From the NCBI RefSeq assembly GCF_014201355.1, contig NZ_JACHEG010000002.1, forward strand, positions 496,001-560,000: DNA of 64,000 nt. The letters run 5' to 3'. Position numbers and translations under genes: made by a program. Source of the stretch: Aliirhizobium wenxiniae. Its GTDB lineage: Bacteria; Pseudomonadota; Alphaproteobacteria; Rhizobiales; Rhizobiaceae. Below, one piece after another: positions 25,934 through 36,827 of this stretch. The notes under the pieces were generated by a model, which searched no databases, was not told the DNA's origin, and worked only from the letters and a program-made list of their open reading frames with translations. Position 1 is the first letter of the stretch, and each line of letters opens with the position of its first letter.

Positions 25934-27501
25934 GGCGCCGCTCCTTCAGGAAAGACCGAGCGGATATAGGCAGACGGATCGGCGAGGCCATCGGCTGCGG
26001 CCTGGCTTATCGCCAAAAGGGGCTCGGGATAAATTCCAAAGAAGACGGTCAGCGCCGCCAATAGGCCGATCGGCAGGGTGGAGTGCCAGTCAGTTGCCGC
26101 CACGGCTTCGCTCTCCCCACCCGGTGCCGGCCGCCAATAGGCGAGAAGGAAGGTACGGGCGAGCGTAAGCGTGACGAGAAAGGCGGAGACGAGGATCGCC
26201 GCCGCCAGCCACCAGGCGCCGATATCGAGCGAGGCTTTCAAAAGCATGACCTTGGGCCAGAGGCCGGATAGCGGCGGCAGGCCCGCAGCCGCCAGCATCA
26301 GCGCCAGCGATGCCGCGGAGAACCACGGCGCGCGGCGCCAAAGCCCGCCGAGGCGCGACAGTTCGAACGTGCCGGCCAGCCGTCCCGCCTCGCCGATGAC
26401 CAGATAAAGCGCGGTCATGGTGACGATCGAATGCAGCGCATAAAGAATTGCACCACTGACCGAAGTGGACGAGCCGATCGCCACACCCGCGAGCATGTTG
26501 CCGATGCCGACGATGACGACATAACCGACCATGCGGCGCAGGTCGTTCTGGGCAAGCGCACCGAGCGCGCCGAGGATCATGGTAAGAACGGCGGATGCGG
26601 CAATGACAAGGCTGATCGCCTCCCGCTCGACCGGCAGAAGCATGATCGTCACACGGATCAGGGCGTAGATGCCGACCTTGGTGAGCAGGCCGCCGAACAA
26701 TGCCGATACGGTGATGCGCGGCGTATGGTAGGAGGCAGGCAGCCAGAAATTCACCGGGAAGGCTGCCGCCTTCATGCAGAAGGCAAGCACGAACAGTGCC
26801 GACAGCGTCATCAGCGGCGGCGCGTTTTCGGTCACGCCGCGCAGCGCGCCTGCCTTTCGGGCGATATCGGCCATATTGAGCGTGCCGAAGATCGCATAGA
26901 GATAACCGACAGTAATGAGGAAGAGCGTCGTGCCGATAAGGTTGAGAATGGCGTATTTCAGCGCCCCTTCGATCTGCTTCGGCTCGGAGCCCAAAATGAG
27001 CAGGCCGAAAGACGAGATCAGCAGGACTTCGAACCAGACATAGAGGTTGAAGATATCGCCGGTCAGAAAGGCGCCGGAAACGCCGGCCATCAGGAGCAGC
27101 AGGAAGGCGAAGAAGCCGTGGCGCAACCCACTCGTATCGATATCGCGCAGCGAATAGACCGCCGCCGACAAAGCCGCGAGCGCCGAAACGAGCGCCATGA
27201 CGGCTCCGAACATGTCGGCGGTGAAGGATATGCCAAAAGGTGGCAACCAGCCGCCCATGGTCATAGTGACCGGCCCGTTTGATGAAACCTGCCAGAGCAG
27301 GAGCGCGTCAATGAGAACGAGCAAGGCCAGCGCTGCGATGGCAATGACCGCATGAAGGCGGACAGACTTGCGGATCATCATGAGAGCCGCGCCCGAAAGT
27401 ATCATCAGCGCTGTCGGCAGGATGACGAGCCAGTCGGCGAGCGCCGGGGCCGTCGTGACCATGGCGGCAGCAAGATCTACGGGGGTCGATGGTGATGCCA
27501 T
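25930..27501 (-). CDS. mrpD: Mrp/Pha antiporter subunit D
   Basis: A 523-residue, ~14-span subunit homologous to respiratory complex I NuoL/M/N and to MrpA. It has FNLYVWFEVLLISSFGLLIL with the conserved transmembrane Glu, and FPVNFWLPASYHTPRITVSALFGGLLTKVGIYALIRV with the lysine of the proton path. It forms one of the two presumed ion/proton channels. A 63-bp gap to subunit C is the only non-overlapping junction in the operon. Confidence 0.95.
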   Translation of the reverse strand: MASPSTPVDLAAAMVTTAPALADWLVILPTALMILSGAALMMIRKSVRLHAVIAIAALALLVLIDALLLWQVSSNGPVTMTMGGWLPPFGISFTADMFGAVMALVSALAALSAAVYSLRDIDTSGLRHGFFAFLLLLMAGVSGAFLTGDIFNLYVWFEVLLISSFGLLILGSEPKQIEGALKYAILNLIGTTLFLITVGYLYAIFGTLNMADIARKAGALRGVTENAPPLMTLSALFVLAFCMKAAAFPVNFWLPASYHTPRITVSALFGGLLTKVGIYALIRVTIMLLPVEREAISLVIAASAVLTMILGALGALAQNDLRRMVGYVVIVGIGNMLAGVAIGSSTSVSGAILYALHSIVTMTALYLVIGEAGRLAGTFELSRLGGLWRRAPWFSAASLALMLAAAGLPPLSGLWPKVMLLKASLDIGAWWLAAAILVSAFLVTLTLARTFLLAYWRPAPGGESEAVAATDWHSTLPIGLLAALTVFFGIYPEPLLAISQAAADGLADPSAYIRSVFPEGAAP

Positions 27502-27564
27502 CAGGGCTGGGCTCCCGGTGTCGGTAAATCTCGGCGGGGAGCGGGTTGGGGCACAGTCATCAAT

Positions 27565-27942
27565 TCAATACCCCGTCGGCGGAAGCGGTTCGTCGCGTGG
27601 TTCTGCGAGCCGCATTTCGTCGGTGCTATCGGTGCCAAGCTCCTCGAAGGCGCGCCAGGTCAGCACCAGAAGGAAGGCGAAGAAGGAAAACGAGATGACG
27701 ATCGCCGTCAGGATCAGCGCCTGCGGCAGAGGGTTGGCGGCTACGGAACCGAGCGTCGACGCATCTGCGGGGATGATCGGAGGGACTTCGCGGGTGATGC
27801 GGCCAGCGGTAAACAGCAGAAGATTGACGCCGTTACCAAGGAGCACGATGCCGAGCAGGATGCGGATCGTGAATTTCGACAGCATCAGATAGACAGCCGC
27901 CGCAAAGAACAGGCCTATGAGCCCGACGAACAGGATTTCCAT
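27565..27942 (-). CDS. mrpC: Mrp/Pha antiporter subunit C
   Basis: A 125-residue NuoK-like subunit with three membrane segments (EILFVGLIGLFFAAAVYLML, ILLGIVLLGNGVNLLLFTAG, ALILTAIVISFSFFAFLLVL). ATG 27942 overlaps the B stop by one base. The protein is the usual length. Confidence 0.92.
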   Translation of the reverse strand: MEILFVGLIGLFFAAAVYLMLSKFTIRILLGIVLLGNGVNLLLFTAGRITREVPPIIPADASTLGSVAANPLPQALILTAIVISFSFFAFLLVLTWRAFEELGTDSTDEMRLAEPRDEPLPPTGY

Positions 27943-28388
27943 CAGCCGCCCCCCTCGCCTTCGCCGGCGCCGCCATCCGGTTCGGTCTCAAGTGCCAGGG
28001 CAATCGCCGTGACTGAACCGACCACGACGAGATAAACGCCGATATCGAAGGATATGACCGTCGAGAGCGGCACTTCTGTGCCAAGAATATCGGGATAGAT
28101 CCATAGCCCGCTCATGAAAGGAACGCCGGCTGCGATCGACACAAGACCGGAGACGGCTGCGAGAGCCAGGCCGGCGCCGGCAATCGCCATCGGATGAAAC
28201 CGGATTGCCCGCTGCACGGCACCCGGTCCATGCGCTATGCCGAAGATTGCCAGCGCCGAGGCCGCGATCAGTCCGCCGATAAAGCCGCCGCCCGGCTCGT
28301 TATGGCCGCGCAGCAGGACGAAGACCGAGAAAAGCAGCATCAGGGCAGTGATGACGGGCGCGACGGTGCGCAGGATGAGGGTATTCAT
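27942..28388 (-). CDS. mrpB: Mrp/Pha antiporter subunit B
   Basis: A 148-residue membrane subunit: [47 protein letters not shown] holds the conserved [13 protein letters not shown]. It has four membrane segments and a cytosolic Gly/Glu-rich end. It overlaps the A stop by four bases (ATGA). Present as a separate gene, so this is a seven-gene Mrp operon rather than one in which A and B are fused. Confidence 0.92.
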   Translation of the reverse strand: MNTLILRTVAPVITALMLLFSVFVLLRGHNEPGGGFIGGLIAASALAIFGIAHGPGAVQRAIRFHPMAIAGAGLALAAVSGLVSIAAGVPFMSGLWIYPDILGTEVPLSTVISFDIGVYLVVVGSVTAIALALETEPDGGAGEGEGGG

Positions 28389-30715
28389 GAGGCGCCCCTC
28401 CCGGCCCGCAGCTTGATCAGCGCCAGGACCGCAAGGCCGGTGACCATCACCACGGCGATCTCGCCCAGTGTGTCGGTGCCGCGGAAATCGACGATGATGA
28501 CGTTGACCACATTGGCGCCGTGGGCGATCGCCTTTGAATAGGTATTGAAGAAATCCGTCATGAACGGATCAAAGGGCGTGCCGACCGCCTTCAGCAGCAT
28601 GAGCGCAAAACCGAGGCCGCAGGCAATAGCGATCGTCCCGTCCAGCAGGATCTGGCCTGGCGGGCGGTGATCGCTGACCGACAGCCTGAGCCGCGTCATC
28701 ACCAGGGTCAGGATGACGACCGACAGCGTTTCCACCATGAACTGGGTGAAGGAGAGATCCGGCGCACCGAACAGCAGAAAGATCACCGCGACCGCAAATC
28801 CCTGGATGCCGAGTGAAACGATCGCGGTCAGGCGGTCGGCGGCGCGCAAGACGGCAACGATGCCCAGTGCTGCAATGACGAAAAAGGCGATTTCCTGAAC
28901 GAGGGCTCCGGCCGGCCATGACGGCATGCCGGGGAGTTCGTCAAACAGGAAAAGCGGCACAAGCAGGGTTACCGCCACGGCGATGAAGGTTGCGGTGATA
29001 TAGATTTCCAGCCGTCCTGGCTGGATGATACGGACGAGGCCCGCGGAAAAACGGACAAGGCCGCTGATAAAATAATCGAACCAGCGATCCGGCCCAGGGC
29101 CGAGGCCTTCCAGCATCTGCGCAGCCAGAGCGCGAGCCCGGTCGAACCCCAGATAGACAAGAATGCCGAGCGCCACGGTGAGCAGCGACAGGCCGAATGG
29201 CAAGCCCAAATGTGGCATCGCGCCGATGGTGATCACCGTCGGTTCGTCGATGACCGCGCTTGCCATGGGCGATGTCAGATAAGCGTGAAGCAGCGGCGAG
29301 AATATGCCGAAGACGAGGCCGAGCGCGGCCAATATCACGGGGCCGAGCCAGAGCGCGGCCGGCGCCTCATGCGGCGTGAGCGGTGTTTGTTTGCCTTCTC
29401 CGACAAAGGGTTTCAGGCCGACGGCAAGGGCTACGGCAAACATCAACGCGTTGCCGACAAGCGCCGCAGCGGTGAAGAAGACGGCGCGCGGATTGCCGGT
29501 GGCAAGGGCTGCGTAGATTTCCTCCTTGGCGAGAAAACCGGCAAAAAGCGGCAGCCCTCCCATCGAGCAGGCAGCCAGAAATGCGGCTGCGAAGGTGATC
29601 GGCATGGCGCGGCGAAGACCACCCAGAAGCGGCAGCTCTCTCGTGCCTGTCCCGTGATCGACCGCGCCCGCAACCATGAACAGGGCGCCCTTGAAGAGCG
29701 AATGAGCGACAAGATAGAGCACCGCCGCCTCGATGGCATGCGGCGAGCCGAAACCGGTCAGCATGGTGAGCAGGCCGAGCGAAGCCATGGTCGTGTAGGC
29801 GAGCATCAGTTTGAGATCGGTCTGGCGAATGCCGATCAGCGCTCCCGCAACCAGCGTTACGCCGCCGAAAAAGGGAAGCAGGATTTCCCAGGCAGGCGTG
29901 CCGCCCAGAACCGGATTGAGCCGCATCAACAGGTAGACGCCAGCCTTTACCATGGTTGCGGAATGAAGATAGGCGGAGACGGGTGTGGGCGCCTCCATCG
30001 CGTTCGGTAGCCAGAAGTGAAACGGGAACTGCGCCGATTTGGTGAAGGCACCGCCGAGCACGAGAAACAGGGCCGGCAGATAGAAAGGGCTCATCCGCAG
30101 CGCATCGCCGAGGTGGACGAGCAGCGACAGCTGGGTCACACCGGTGACGTTCCATAGGAAAACGAGGCCGGCCAGCAGCGACAGCCCCCCTGCCCCGGTG
30201 ACCAGCAACGCCTGCAGCGCGGCACGCCTTGCTGCCTCCCGCTCATGATCGAAACCGATCAGCAGGAAGGAGGCGATCGACGTCAGCTCCCAATAGACGA
30301 AGAGCATCAGGAAACTGTCGGAGACGACAAGGCCCAGCATTGCTCCCATGAACAGGAGGATGAAGGACAAGAACCTTCCCAGATGCCGGTGCCCCTTCAG
30401 GTAACCACCGGAATAGATCACGATCAGTGTGCCGATGCCGGTGATCAGGAGCGCGAAGGTCAACGACAGGCCATCGATGAACCAGGAGAATGAGAGGTTG
30501 AGGCTGGGCACCCACGCATATCCGCCGGTCGCGACCTCACCCGCCGAGATTTCCGGCAGAAAACCGCAGAAATGCAGAAAGGACAGTGCAGGAGCAAGTG
30601 CAACGATCCAGGCTGCCTTGTCACCAAGGCGCGAAACGAGGAATGGTGCCAGGATGGCAGCAAGGAACGGCAGGAAGAGCGCAATAAACGTCCATGCCGG
30701 CGCTGCTGCGGCCAT
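28385..30715 (-). CDS. mrpA: Mrp/Pha antiporter subunit A
   Basis: A 776-residue, ~20-span NuoL-like subunit of the Na+(K+)/H+ antiporter. Markers are [43 protein letters not shown] (channel Glu), [36 protein letters not shown], and a C-terminal extension with [33 protein letters not shown] directly precedes ATG 30715, so I drop ten upstream residues. First gene of the A-G operon, divergent from msrB with 158 bp between. It pumps out alkali cations at high pH. Confidence 0.95.
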   Translation of the reverse strand: MAAAAPAWTFIALFLPFLAAILAPFLVSRLGDKAAWIVALAPALSFLHFCGFLPEISAGEVATGGYAWVPSLNLSFSWFIDGLSLTFALLITGIGTLIVIYSGGYLKGHRHLGRFLSFILLFMGAMLGLVVSDSFLMLFVYWELTSIASFLLIGFDHEREAARRAALQALLVTGAGGLSLLAGLVFLWNVTGVTQLSLLVHLGDALRMSPFYLPALFLVLGGAFTKSAQFPFHFWLPNAMEAPTPVSAYLHSATMVKAGVYLLMRLNPVLGGTPAWEILLPFFGGVTLVAGALIGIRQTDLKLMLAYTTMASLGLLTMLTGFGSPHAIEAAVLYLVAHSLFKGALFMVAGAVDHGTGTRELPLLGGLRRAMPITFAAAFLAACSMGGLPLFAGFLAKEEIYAALATGNPRAVFFTAAALVGNALMFAVALAVGLKPFVGEGKQTPLTPHEAPAALWLGPVILAALGLVFGIFSPLLHAYLTSPMASAVIDEPTVITIGAMPHLGLPFGLSLLTVALGILVYLGFDRARALAAQMLEGLGPGPDRWFDYFISGLVRFSAGLVRIIQPGRLEIYITATFIAVAVTLLVPLFLFDELPGMPSWPAGALVQEIAFFVIAALGIVAVLRAADRLTAIVSLGIQGFAVAVIFLLFGAPDLSFTQFMVETLSVVILTLVMTRLRLSVSDHRPPGQILLDGTIAIACGLGFALMLLKAVGTPFDPFMTDFFNTYSKAIAHGANVVNVIIVDFRGTDTLGEIAVVMVTGLAVLALIKLRAGRGAS

Positions 30716-30873
30716 AATCTCTCCTACCCCCACCCGGTCGATCATCGAACGCGTGTGATCGTCTTAAGTGAAACGGACGGTCGCCTCAAGCTCAACCGGG
30801 CACAAGGCTGTGACATGCATCTTTATTCACAGCATCACGACGCCTATCTAGGGAGCAAACGAAAGGAACGGCT

Positions 30874-31284
30874 ATGTCCTCGACCAGCACCCCAAAGACC
30901 TCAAAGAGCGACGCCGAGTGGCGTGAAGAACTGACGCCGGAACAGTATTACATTCTGCGGCAGGCGGGCACCGAACGTGCCTTTACCGGCCCCTACTGGA
31001 ATTCCAAGGAAAAGGGCGTTTACAGTTGTGCCGGCTGCGGCGAACATCTGTTCGTGTCCGACACGAAATTCGATTCCGGCTGCGGCTGGCCGAGCTATTT
31101 CGAAGCGTTGACGCCGGATGTCATCACCGAAATCCGCGACACGTCGCATGGTATGGTACGCACCGAAGTGCGCTGCACCAATTGCGGCGGACATCTCGGC
31201 CACGTTTTCCCCGACGGACCGCCGCCGACGGGCCTGCGCTACTGCATCAACGGCCACGCAATGAATTTCACATCAGTTGAATAA
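30874..31284 (+). CDS. msrB: Peptide methionine-(R)-S-oxide reductase MsrB
   Basis: A 136-residue enzyme reducing methionine-R-sulfoxide in proteins. The catalytic cysteine lies in [11 protein letters not shown] near the C-terminus. Two CxxC pairs bind zinc: CAGCGEHLF and [21 protein letters not shown] and GCGWPSYF are also intact. AAAGGAACGGCT lies before ATG 30874. There is no fused MsrA domain. Confidence 0.95.
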   Translation: MSSTSTPKTSKSDAEWREELTPEQYYILRQAGTERAFTGPYWNSKEKGVYSCAGCGEHLFVSDTKFDSGCGWPSYFEALTPDVITEIRDTSHGMVRTEVRCTNCGGHLGHVFPDGPPPTGLRYCINGHAMNFTSVE

Positions 31285-31508
31285 GCCGCCAAGGCATCCG
31301 GCGGGGCATTTCCTGACGGGTGCATTTTTTCGGAAGGCGGCAAAACGCGCCTCCCGCATATCGAGTTGTGGATCGTGACATAGCAATCGCTGTCGCCACC
31401 GCTGAAACGACATTCGCAACTGCCGAGGCAAAGTCCCACCCGTTCCCTGCACTGACTTCCGAAACGGCCGCCGCGACTGGCTTGCAGGAGCGGAAAACCA
31501 GCCCCGGA

Positions 31509-32378
31509 TCAACCAGTTACCGAAACCGAAAACGCGAAGCGCGCCTTTTCGCCTGGAGGCAGGATTGTCGTGTAGGGACGGTTTGCCATTTCAGCCGAAC
31601 CTCCCGCTTCTGCCGCCGTGCCATGCCAGGGTTCGACGCAGAGAAACGGCGCGCCGACCTTTTGCCAGAGCGCCAGGTTAGGCAGGTTGTCGAACGCGAA
31701 TTTGAGGCTCGGGCCGCCCTCGGCTGCATAGGTCAGGCCCTTGCCTGCGCCTTCGGCAAAGATCATCGCATCGGCTTCGAAGAGGTTATGGGCTAGGGTG
31801 AGGTGCCCTCTCGAAAAGGGTGACGGCAGCTTGTCCCTTGTGACGAGACCGTCTTCAAGGCGGGTCAGGAGCGGCTCTGCGCCATTGTCGAGCGTTACCG
31901 TATGCGGCTTGCCTTCTCCACCCGGCAGTGGCCAGAGGAAGGCCGGATGATAGCCCAGGCCGAAGGGCATCGGGCGACTGTCACGGTTTTCGACTTCGGC
32001 AGTTACCGTCAGGCCGTGGCCTTCGAGTGAATGGGTGAGCGAAAGCAGGAACGCGAAAGGATAGGTTTTCAGGGTGTCCTGCGAGCTTTCAAGCTCAAAA
32101 CGGCAGGTGGAGGTGCTGGCGTCGGCCAGCACCCATTCGGCCCTTCGAGCAAAACCGTGCTGGCCCATTTCGTAGGACAGGCCATCGACTGCGATGTGAT
32201 TGCCAAGCGCCTTTCCGACGATCGGGAACAGGATCGGGGAACGGCCGGTCCAGAAGGCAGCATCGCCGTTCCACAACCAGTCCCGGCCATCGGTCGTCTG
32301 CAGCGACTGCATTTCCGAGCCGAGCGAAGAAATCTCGGCGACGAGTTCGTCGCTGGTGATACGGACGATATCGGGCAT
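31509..32378 (-). CDS. Aldose 1-epimerase family protein
   Basis: A 289-residue galactose mutarotase-like beta-sandwich. Visible are GSEMQSLQTTDGRDWLWNGD, PILFPIVGKALGNHIAVDGLSYEMGQHGFARRAEW with the general-acid His (GQHGFAR), GLGYHPAFLWPLPGGEG with the second His, and FLCVEPWHGTAAEAG with catalytic Glu. These match the LacX/YihR-like epimerases; the sugar is unknown. GGAGGAA is five bases before ATG 32378. Confidence 0.88.
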   Translation of the reverse strand: MPDIVRITSDELVAEISSLGSEMQSLQTTDGRDWLWNGDAAFWTGRSPILFPIVGKALGNHIAVDGLSYEMGQHGFARRAEWVLADASTSTCRFELESSQDTLKTYPFAFLLSLTHSLEGHGLTVTAEVENRDSRPMPFGLGYHPAFLWPLPGGEGKPHTVTLDNGAEPLLTRLEDGLVTRDKLPSPFSRGHLTLAHNLFEADAMIFAEGAGKGLTYAAEGGPSLKFAFDNLPNLALWQKVGAPFLCVEPWHGTAAEAGGSAEMANRPYTTILPPGEKARFAFSVSVTG

Positions 32379-32468
32379 GCTGCTGTTCCTCCGGCGCATT
32401 GGAATCGGTGCGACATATTTGCCCGACATGCGTTGAGGTTCAATGACGATCCGATGGCCTGAAACCAT

Positions 32469-33299
32469 TCAGTCGTCGAAATCCATGGCAAGCGTTGTTG
32501 CCTTATGTGCTTCAAGCTCTGACAGGCGGCTCTCCAGTGCGGCCTTTATCGACGGATAGGTGGCACCGCCGAGGGCGAGGCGAAGCGGTGGATTTTCATG
32601 GCCGGCATAGTCAATCATTGCGTCCGCCATCCTGTCCGGGTCGCCCTTGATGTCGAAACCACCGTTGAAGATCGCGTGACGGACCTGGCCTGCAGGCGTG
32701 TCGGCATAAATGCCCATCGGTTCTGCGATCGAAAGGCCCTTGGCGAAATCGGTGCGGGTCGGCCCCGGTTCGACGATGGTAAACCTGATGCCGAAGGGGG
32801 CGACCTCCTTGGCGACGGCATCGACAAAACCTTCGATACCCCATTTCGTGGCGTGATAGAGCGAGAAGCTGGGATAGGTGATCTGGCCACCTTCCGATGA
32901 AACCTGCTGGATGAGCCCGCCGCCCTGGGCGCGAAGATGCGGCAGCGCAGCGCGGACCACCTGAATCGAACCGATCAGGTTGGTGTCGATCTGGCGACGG
33001 ATTTCCTCGTCACTCACCTCTTCCGCCGCGCCGAACAGGCCATAGCCGGCATTGTTGACGACGACATCGATACGGCCGAGTTCGGCAAAGGCGCGGTCGA
33101 TGGTAGCGCGAATGGTATCCTGCTCGGTGAGGTCAAGGTTTGCGATCCACAATCGATCACCATAGGTTTCGCGCAGATCGTCCAGCGCATCGATGCGCCG
33201 CAGGGTGGCGGCGACACGATCGCCTCGGGCGAGAAGCTTTTCGGTAAGCAGGCGGCCGAAGCCGGAGGATGTGCCGGTGATGAACCAGGTTCTGGACAT
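32469..33299 (-). CDS. Short-chain dehydrogenase/reductase
   Basis: A 276-residue NAD(P)-dependent oxidoreductase, classical SDR. The nucleotide loop is TGTSSGFGRLL, followed by NNAGYG, then the catalytic triad S (SSEGGQ) and YHATK (Y-x-x-x-K). The R in LRRIDAL after the first strand suggests NADP. Substrate unknown. ATG 33299 has AAGGG upstream. It is divergent from the LysR gene (124 bp), which may regulate it. Confidence 0.9.
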   Translation of the reverse strand: MSRTWFITGTSSGFGRLLTEKLLARGDRVAATLRRIDALDDLRETYGDRLWIANLDLTEQDTIRATIDRAFAELGRIDVVVNNAGYGLFGAAEEVSDEEIRRQIDTNLIGSIQVVRAALPHLRAQGGGLIQQVSSEGGQITYPSFSLYHATKWGIEGFVDAVAKEVAPFGIRFTIVEPGPTRTDFAKGLSIAEPMGIYADTPAGQVRHAIFNGGFDIKGDPDRMADAMIDYAGHENPPLRLALGGATYPSIKAALESRLSELEAHKATTLAMDFDD

Positions 33300-33423
33300 G
33301 ATCTTTTTCCCTTGCTCTGCGGCTTGCCGAGTTTTTTGGAAGCCGGGTTTCTGCAGGGAAGATAGCCCTCGCCCTTTCATGCTATAAGCCGTTCAATCCC
33401 GCATAACCTGGTGAAAATATCCC

Positions 33424-34362
33424 ATGAATGAAAAGCCGACGCTCAACGACCTTGCGGCCTTCACCGCGATCATCGCACATCGCAGTTTTCGCAAGGCGGC
33501 AGAGGAACTGGGGCTTTCGCCCTCGACGCTGAGCCACATGATGCGCGGGCTGGAGGCGCGGATGGGCGTGCGCCTGCTGAACCGCACCACGCGCAGCGTT
33601 TCGCCTACGGAGGCAGGTGAGCGGCTGGTGGCAAGGCTCGGGCCGGCACTGCGCGAACTCGATGCGGCACTGGAAGCGGTCGACGATTTTCGCGGCGGAC
33701 CAAGCGGAACGATCAGGATCAACACCAGCAGCATTGTCATTCGCAGGCTTCTGGAGAAGGCCGTACCGACCTTTCTTGCCCGTTATCCGGACGTGGCGCT
33801 GGATCTGGTCAGCGACGGGCGGCTGATCGATATCGTCGCCGACGGGTTCGATGCCGGGATCAGGCTGCGGGAATCCGTGCCGCAGGACATGATCGCCATC
33901 GCGTTCGGCGGTCCTGCCCGCTTCATCACCGTGGCCTCGCCGGACTATATCGCCACCCGCGGAGAACCACTCGTGCCGCAGGACCTTTCAGGGCACGATT
34001 GCATCCGGCTGAGAATGCCGAGCGGCAAGCTCTATAGGTGGGAATTCGAGCGGCGCGGCGAAGAGATTGTCGTGGATGTTTCCGGTCCGCTGACGCTCGA
34101 CGATACCGAGCTGATGGCAAAGGCTGCCGCGTCCGGCCTAGGCATCGCGTATGTGCCGCAGCATGTGGCGGAAGACTATATTCGGCAAGGCAGGCTGGTC
34201 GCTGTACTTTCCGACTGGTGCCCGGAGATCGACGGGCTTTGCCTTTACTATCCGGGGCACAGGCACGTGCCGGCCGGATTGCGTGCTTTTATCGACCTAT
34301 TGAAGGAGATAGACGGAAAGCTCAGTCCTTATCGGCCGGACGCAAATAATCCTCGTCGCTGA
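33424..34362 (+). CDS. LysR-family transcriptional regulator
   Basis: A 312-residue LysR regulator: an N-terminal winged helix ([59 protein letters not shown]) and a substrate-binding domain. It belongs to the common group with a [20 protein letters not shown] motif. It is divergent from the SDR gene 124 bp away, a typical LysR layout, and its 3' end overlaps the convergent cupin gene by 41 bp. Confidence 0.92.
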   Translation: MNEKPTLNDLAAFTAIIAHRSFRKAAEELGLSPSTLSHMMRGLEARMGVRLLNRTTRSVSPTEAGERLVARLGPALRELDAALEAVDDFRGGPSGTIRINTSSIVIRRLLEKAVPTFLARYPDVALDLVSDGRLIDIVADGFDAGIRLRESVPQDMIAIAFGGPARFITVASPDYIATRGEPLVPQDLSGHDCIRLRMPSGKLYRWEFERRGEEIVVDVSGPLTLDDTELMAKAAASGLGIAYVPQHVAEDYIRQGRLVAVLSDWCPEIDGLCLYYPGHRHVPAGLRAFIDLLKEIDGKLSPYRPDANNPRR

Positions 34363-34732
34363 CCGGCTCCAGCCAGTCGGCGGTGACGCCATCCTGCGCC
34401 TCCTGGATGGCGATATGGGTCATGGCCGTGTCGACGCCTGCGCCATGCCAGTGTTTTTCGTCCGGCGAAAACCAGACGACATCACCCGGACGCAATTCCC
34501 TGACCGGGCCGCCTTCGGTCTGGGCACGGCCGAAACCAGCGGTGACGATCAATGTCTGGCCGAGCGGATGGGTGTGCCAGTTGGTACGGGCACCGGGTTC
34601 GAAGGTGACGCTTGCGGCGCGCACCCGCGCCGGCTCCGGCGCCTCCATCAACGGATCGAGCCGCACCGTGCCGGTGAAATAATCCGCCGGCTGTTTCTTC
34701 GAGGCCTGCGAGCCGTTGCGCCTGATATCCAT
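34322..34732 (-). CDS. Cupin-domain protein, mandelonitrile-lyase-like
   Basis: A 136-residue single cupin. Motif 1 has [21 protein letters not shown] (two His and the Gln/Glu position), and motif 2 has [17 protein letters not shown] (His). The family includes (R)-mandelonitrile lyases and carboxymuconolactone-type partners; activity here is unproven. The 3' end lies inside the LysR gene's last 41 bases. No signal peptide. Confidence 0.85.
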   Translation of the reverse strand: MDIRRNGSQASKKQPADYFTGTVRLDPLMEAPEPARVRAASVTFEPGARTNWHTHPLGQTLIVTAGFGRAQTEGGPVRELRPGDVVWFSPDEKHWHGAGVDTAMTHIAIQEAQDGVTADWLEPVSDEDYLRPADKD

Positions 34733-34808
34733 GTCGGGTGTCCTCCGCTTCCAGGTATTTCCGGCAATATAGGGCGTTTGATGGGAAACGCAGGGGAAAC
34801 CGGACGGT

Positions 34809-35318
34809 TCAGACCTTGGTGAGCTTCAGCTCCATGCAGGTCAGGTCCAGCCAGCGGCCGAATTTCGTACCGACTTCGGAGAATGTGCCGGCGATGCGAA
34901 AACCGAGCGCGTTGTGGAGCGCTATGGAGGCCTGGTTTTCGGATTCGATTGCGGCGATCATCACATGCACGCCGTTCGAGGCGGCGCGGGCGATCAGCTC
35001 TTCCATCAGCTTGCGGCCGAGACCGTGGCCGCGGAAGGACTTGTGGACATAGACCGAATGTTCGACGGTGAAGCGGTAACCGTCGAAGGCACGCCAATCG
35101 CCATAAGAAGCGTAACCGGCAACCTCACCATCGAGCTGTGCGACGATAACCGGGAAACCCTTCGCCTTGCGGGCATCGAACCATGCGCGGCGGTTGTCGA
35201 TATCGACCAGAGTCTCGTTCCAGATCGCCGTCGTGTTGAGAACCGCGTCGTTATAAATCTCCATGATGCCGTGCAGGTCGGCCTGGGCTGCATCACGAAT
35301 GATTGGGGTGTTGCTCAT
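34809..35318 (-). CDS. GNAT acetyltransferase (phosphinothricin acetyltransferase-like)
   Basis: A 169-residue GNAT enzyme similar to PAT/Bar/Ync[56 protein letters not shown], then [27 protein letters not shown] (acetyl-CoA loop) and [29 protein letters not shown]. coli YncA acetylates methionine sulfoximine and related toxic analogues. ATG 35318 chosen; an in-frame GTG 12 bases earlier lacks a ribosome binding site. Confidence 0.88.
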   Translation of the reverse strand: MSNTPIIRDAAQADLHGIMEIYNDAVLNTTAIWNETLVDIDNRRAWFDARKAKGFPVIVAQLDGEVAGYASYGDWRAFDGYRFTVEHSVYVHKSFRGHGLGRKLMEELIARAASNGVHVMIAAIESENQASIALHNALGFRIAGTFSEVGTKFGRWLDLTCMELKLTKV

Positions 35319-35402
35319 GAACTTGTCCACTATGATGTAATTTCGTCCACTTTAGCAGACGAAAACTCCGTGTCGAGAAGCATTGCCGGACACACGGGAA
35401 AT

Positions 35403-36074
35403 TCACAGGCCGCCGCCGGTGAGGCTGAAACAGGTCATCACCGCGCCATAATGGACCGCGGCGGCGGCAACGACGAAGCCGTGCCAGATTGCGTTCTGGA
35501 AACGCAACTTTTCCCAGATATGGAAGATGACGCCGAGCGAGTAGATCAGCCCGCCGATGACGATCAGAAGTGTGGTGACCGTCGGGAGATATTGCGAGAC
35601 TTCTTCCATAACCACCACGCCGCTCCAGCCCATTGCCAGGTAAAGCAGAATGGCAAGCCTGTCATAGCGGCCGGGGAAGAGGCATTTCAGCGATACGCCG
35701 ACGATGGCGGTGATCCAGATGGCCGCCAGCATTGCGGCAATCCAGGGATCGTGAGCCGCACCGCGCTGCAGGAAAGGCGTGTATGTGGCGGCAATCAGGA
35801 TGAAGATCGCCGAATGATCAAGCCGGCGCAGAATCCATTTGGTGCGGGAATGCGGCCAGATATTGTAGGTGAAAGAGACCGACAGGCAGAGGATCAGCCC
35901 CAGCCCGTAAATCCAGGCGGCGGCGAGTTCGCCATAGCTCGACCAGACGGTGGCATAAAAGATCAGGGCCGTGGCACCAACCAGGGCAAAAACTATCCCG
36001 ATCCCGTGGACAATACCGTCCGCGATGATTTCGTGCAGATCGTAACGCCGTCCGAAGTTGAAGAGTTCACTCAT
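35403..36074 (-). CDS. Hemolysin III / TrhA-type membrane protein
   Basis: A 223-residue, seven-span inner-membrane protein of the HlyIII/PAQR family. The family motifs are DGIVHGIGIVFALVGA, RTKWILRRLDHSAIFILIAATYTPF with the metal-ligand His, and FHIWEKLRFQNAIWHGFVVAAAAVHYGAV with two C-terminal His. In other bacteria TrhA affects membrane-lipid homeostasis. ATG 36074 follows GGAGACGG at a longer spacing; the 27-residue extension has no family pattern. Confidence 0.88.
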   Translation of the reverse strand: MSELFNFGRRYDLHEIIADGIVHGIGIVFALVGATALIFYATVWSSYGELAAAWIYGLGLILCLSVSFTYNIWPHSRTKWILRRLDHSAIFILIAATYTPFLQRGAAHDPWIAAMLAAIWITAIVGVSLKCLFPGRYDRLAILLYLAMGWSGVVVMEEVSQYLPTVTTLLIVIGGLIYSLGVIFHIWEKLRFQNAIWHGFVVAAAAVHYGAVMTCFSLTGGGL

Positions 36075-36211
36075 TCCAAAAGCCGTCTCCGTCCGACGAC
36101 AGAATGCTTGGCGTCGCCGGTTAAGGCAAGACTTGTGAGGCGGGTGCCGCCTCACATTCGGTTTAAAGCCGTAAGATCAGAGTATCCGTCTACCGGCGCG
36201 GCGTCACGATT

Positions 36212-36622
36212 TCAGCGGTCGATCAGCACCGAGCATTTGGCGTGGCGGACGACGCGGTCGGCAGTGGCGCCGATAATGTAGTTGCTGAGATCGGGAACAT
36301 GCGAGGCAACGATGATGAGATCGGCCTTTGCGTCTTCGGCGGCGGCTAGTATTTCGCGCGCCGGCGCGCCCTGGCGGATCTCGATATCGGCCTTAACTCC
36401 GGCCGTGTTGCGAAGTTCGCTCAGTTCTGTTTCAGCCCTCTTGCGGGCATCGACGAGCATGTCGACGGAGAGATCCGACACGACATAAGCGGGCAGTTCC
36501 TCCACGACGTTGATCATCAGAATGCGGCCACCTGCAGCAGACAGCTGTGCAGCCTGCTTCAATATACGTTCAGCCTTTTCCGCCTGGGCTATATCGACTG
36601 CCACAAGGATCGTTTTGTACAT
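36212..36622 (-). CDS. Universal stress protein
   Basis: A 136-residue UspA-fold protein: MYKTILVAVDIAQAEKAERILKQAAQLSAAGGRILMINVVEELPAYV, then GAPAREILAAAEDAKADLIIVASH and NYIIGATADRVVRHAKCSVLI. The G-x2-G-x9-G-S/T ATP loop appears in altered form (GATADRVVRHAKCSVL). It probably responds to stress or starvation. ATG 36622 has AAGGAG upstream; the longer frame adds an unlikely N-terminus. Confidence 0.9.
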   Translation of the reverse strand: MYKTILVAVDIAQAEKAERILKQAAQLSAAGGRILMINVVEELPAYVVSDLSVDMLVDARKRAETELSELRNTAGVKADIEIRQGAPAREILAAAEDAKADLIIVASHVPDLSNYIIGATADRVVRHAKCSVLIDR

Positions 36623-36782
36623 TTCAATCTCCTTCAACTGTCCAGCATTTTTGCCCAGCTTACACCTGCTGCCTTGATTCGCATCAAGCTTCATTGTTCA
36701 CCTTTTAAGAACGAAGCTTCTCCCATTTTTCGACTTTCGTGAACGGTGGGAATGGGCGATATTCCGGCATCGCGGCTTTGCC

Positions 36783-36800
36783 GCCGCAGACGTCTGCGGC
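36783..36800. promoter_or_regulatory. 18-bp palindrome upstream of the VOC gene
   Basis: Perfect palindrome GCCGCAGACGTCTGCGGC, ending 28 bases before ATG 36828. It may be an operator or form a hairpin in the leader. CGGAGAG lies between it and the ATG. Confidence 0.5.
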
Positions 36801-36827
36801 CATGCAAACTCGCCCCGGAGAGCATCA

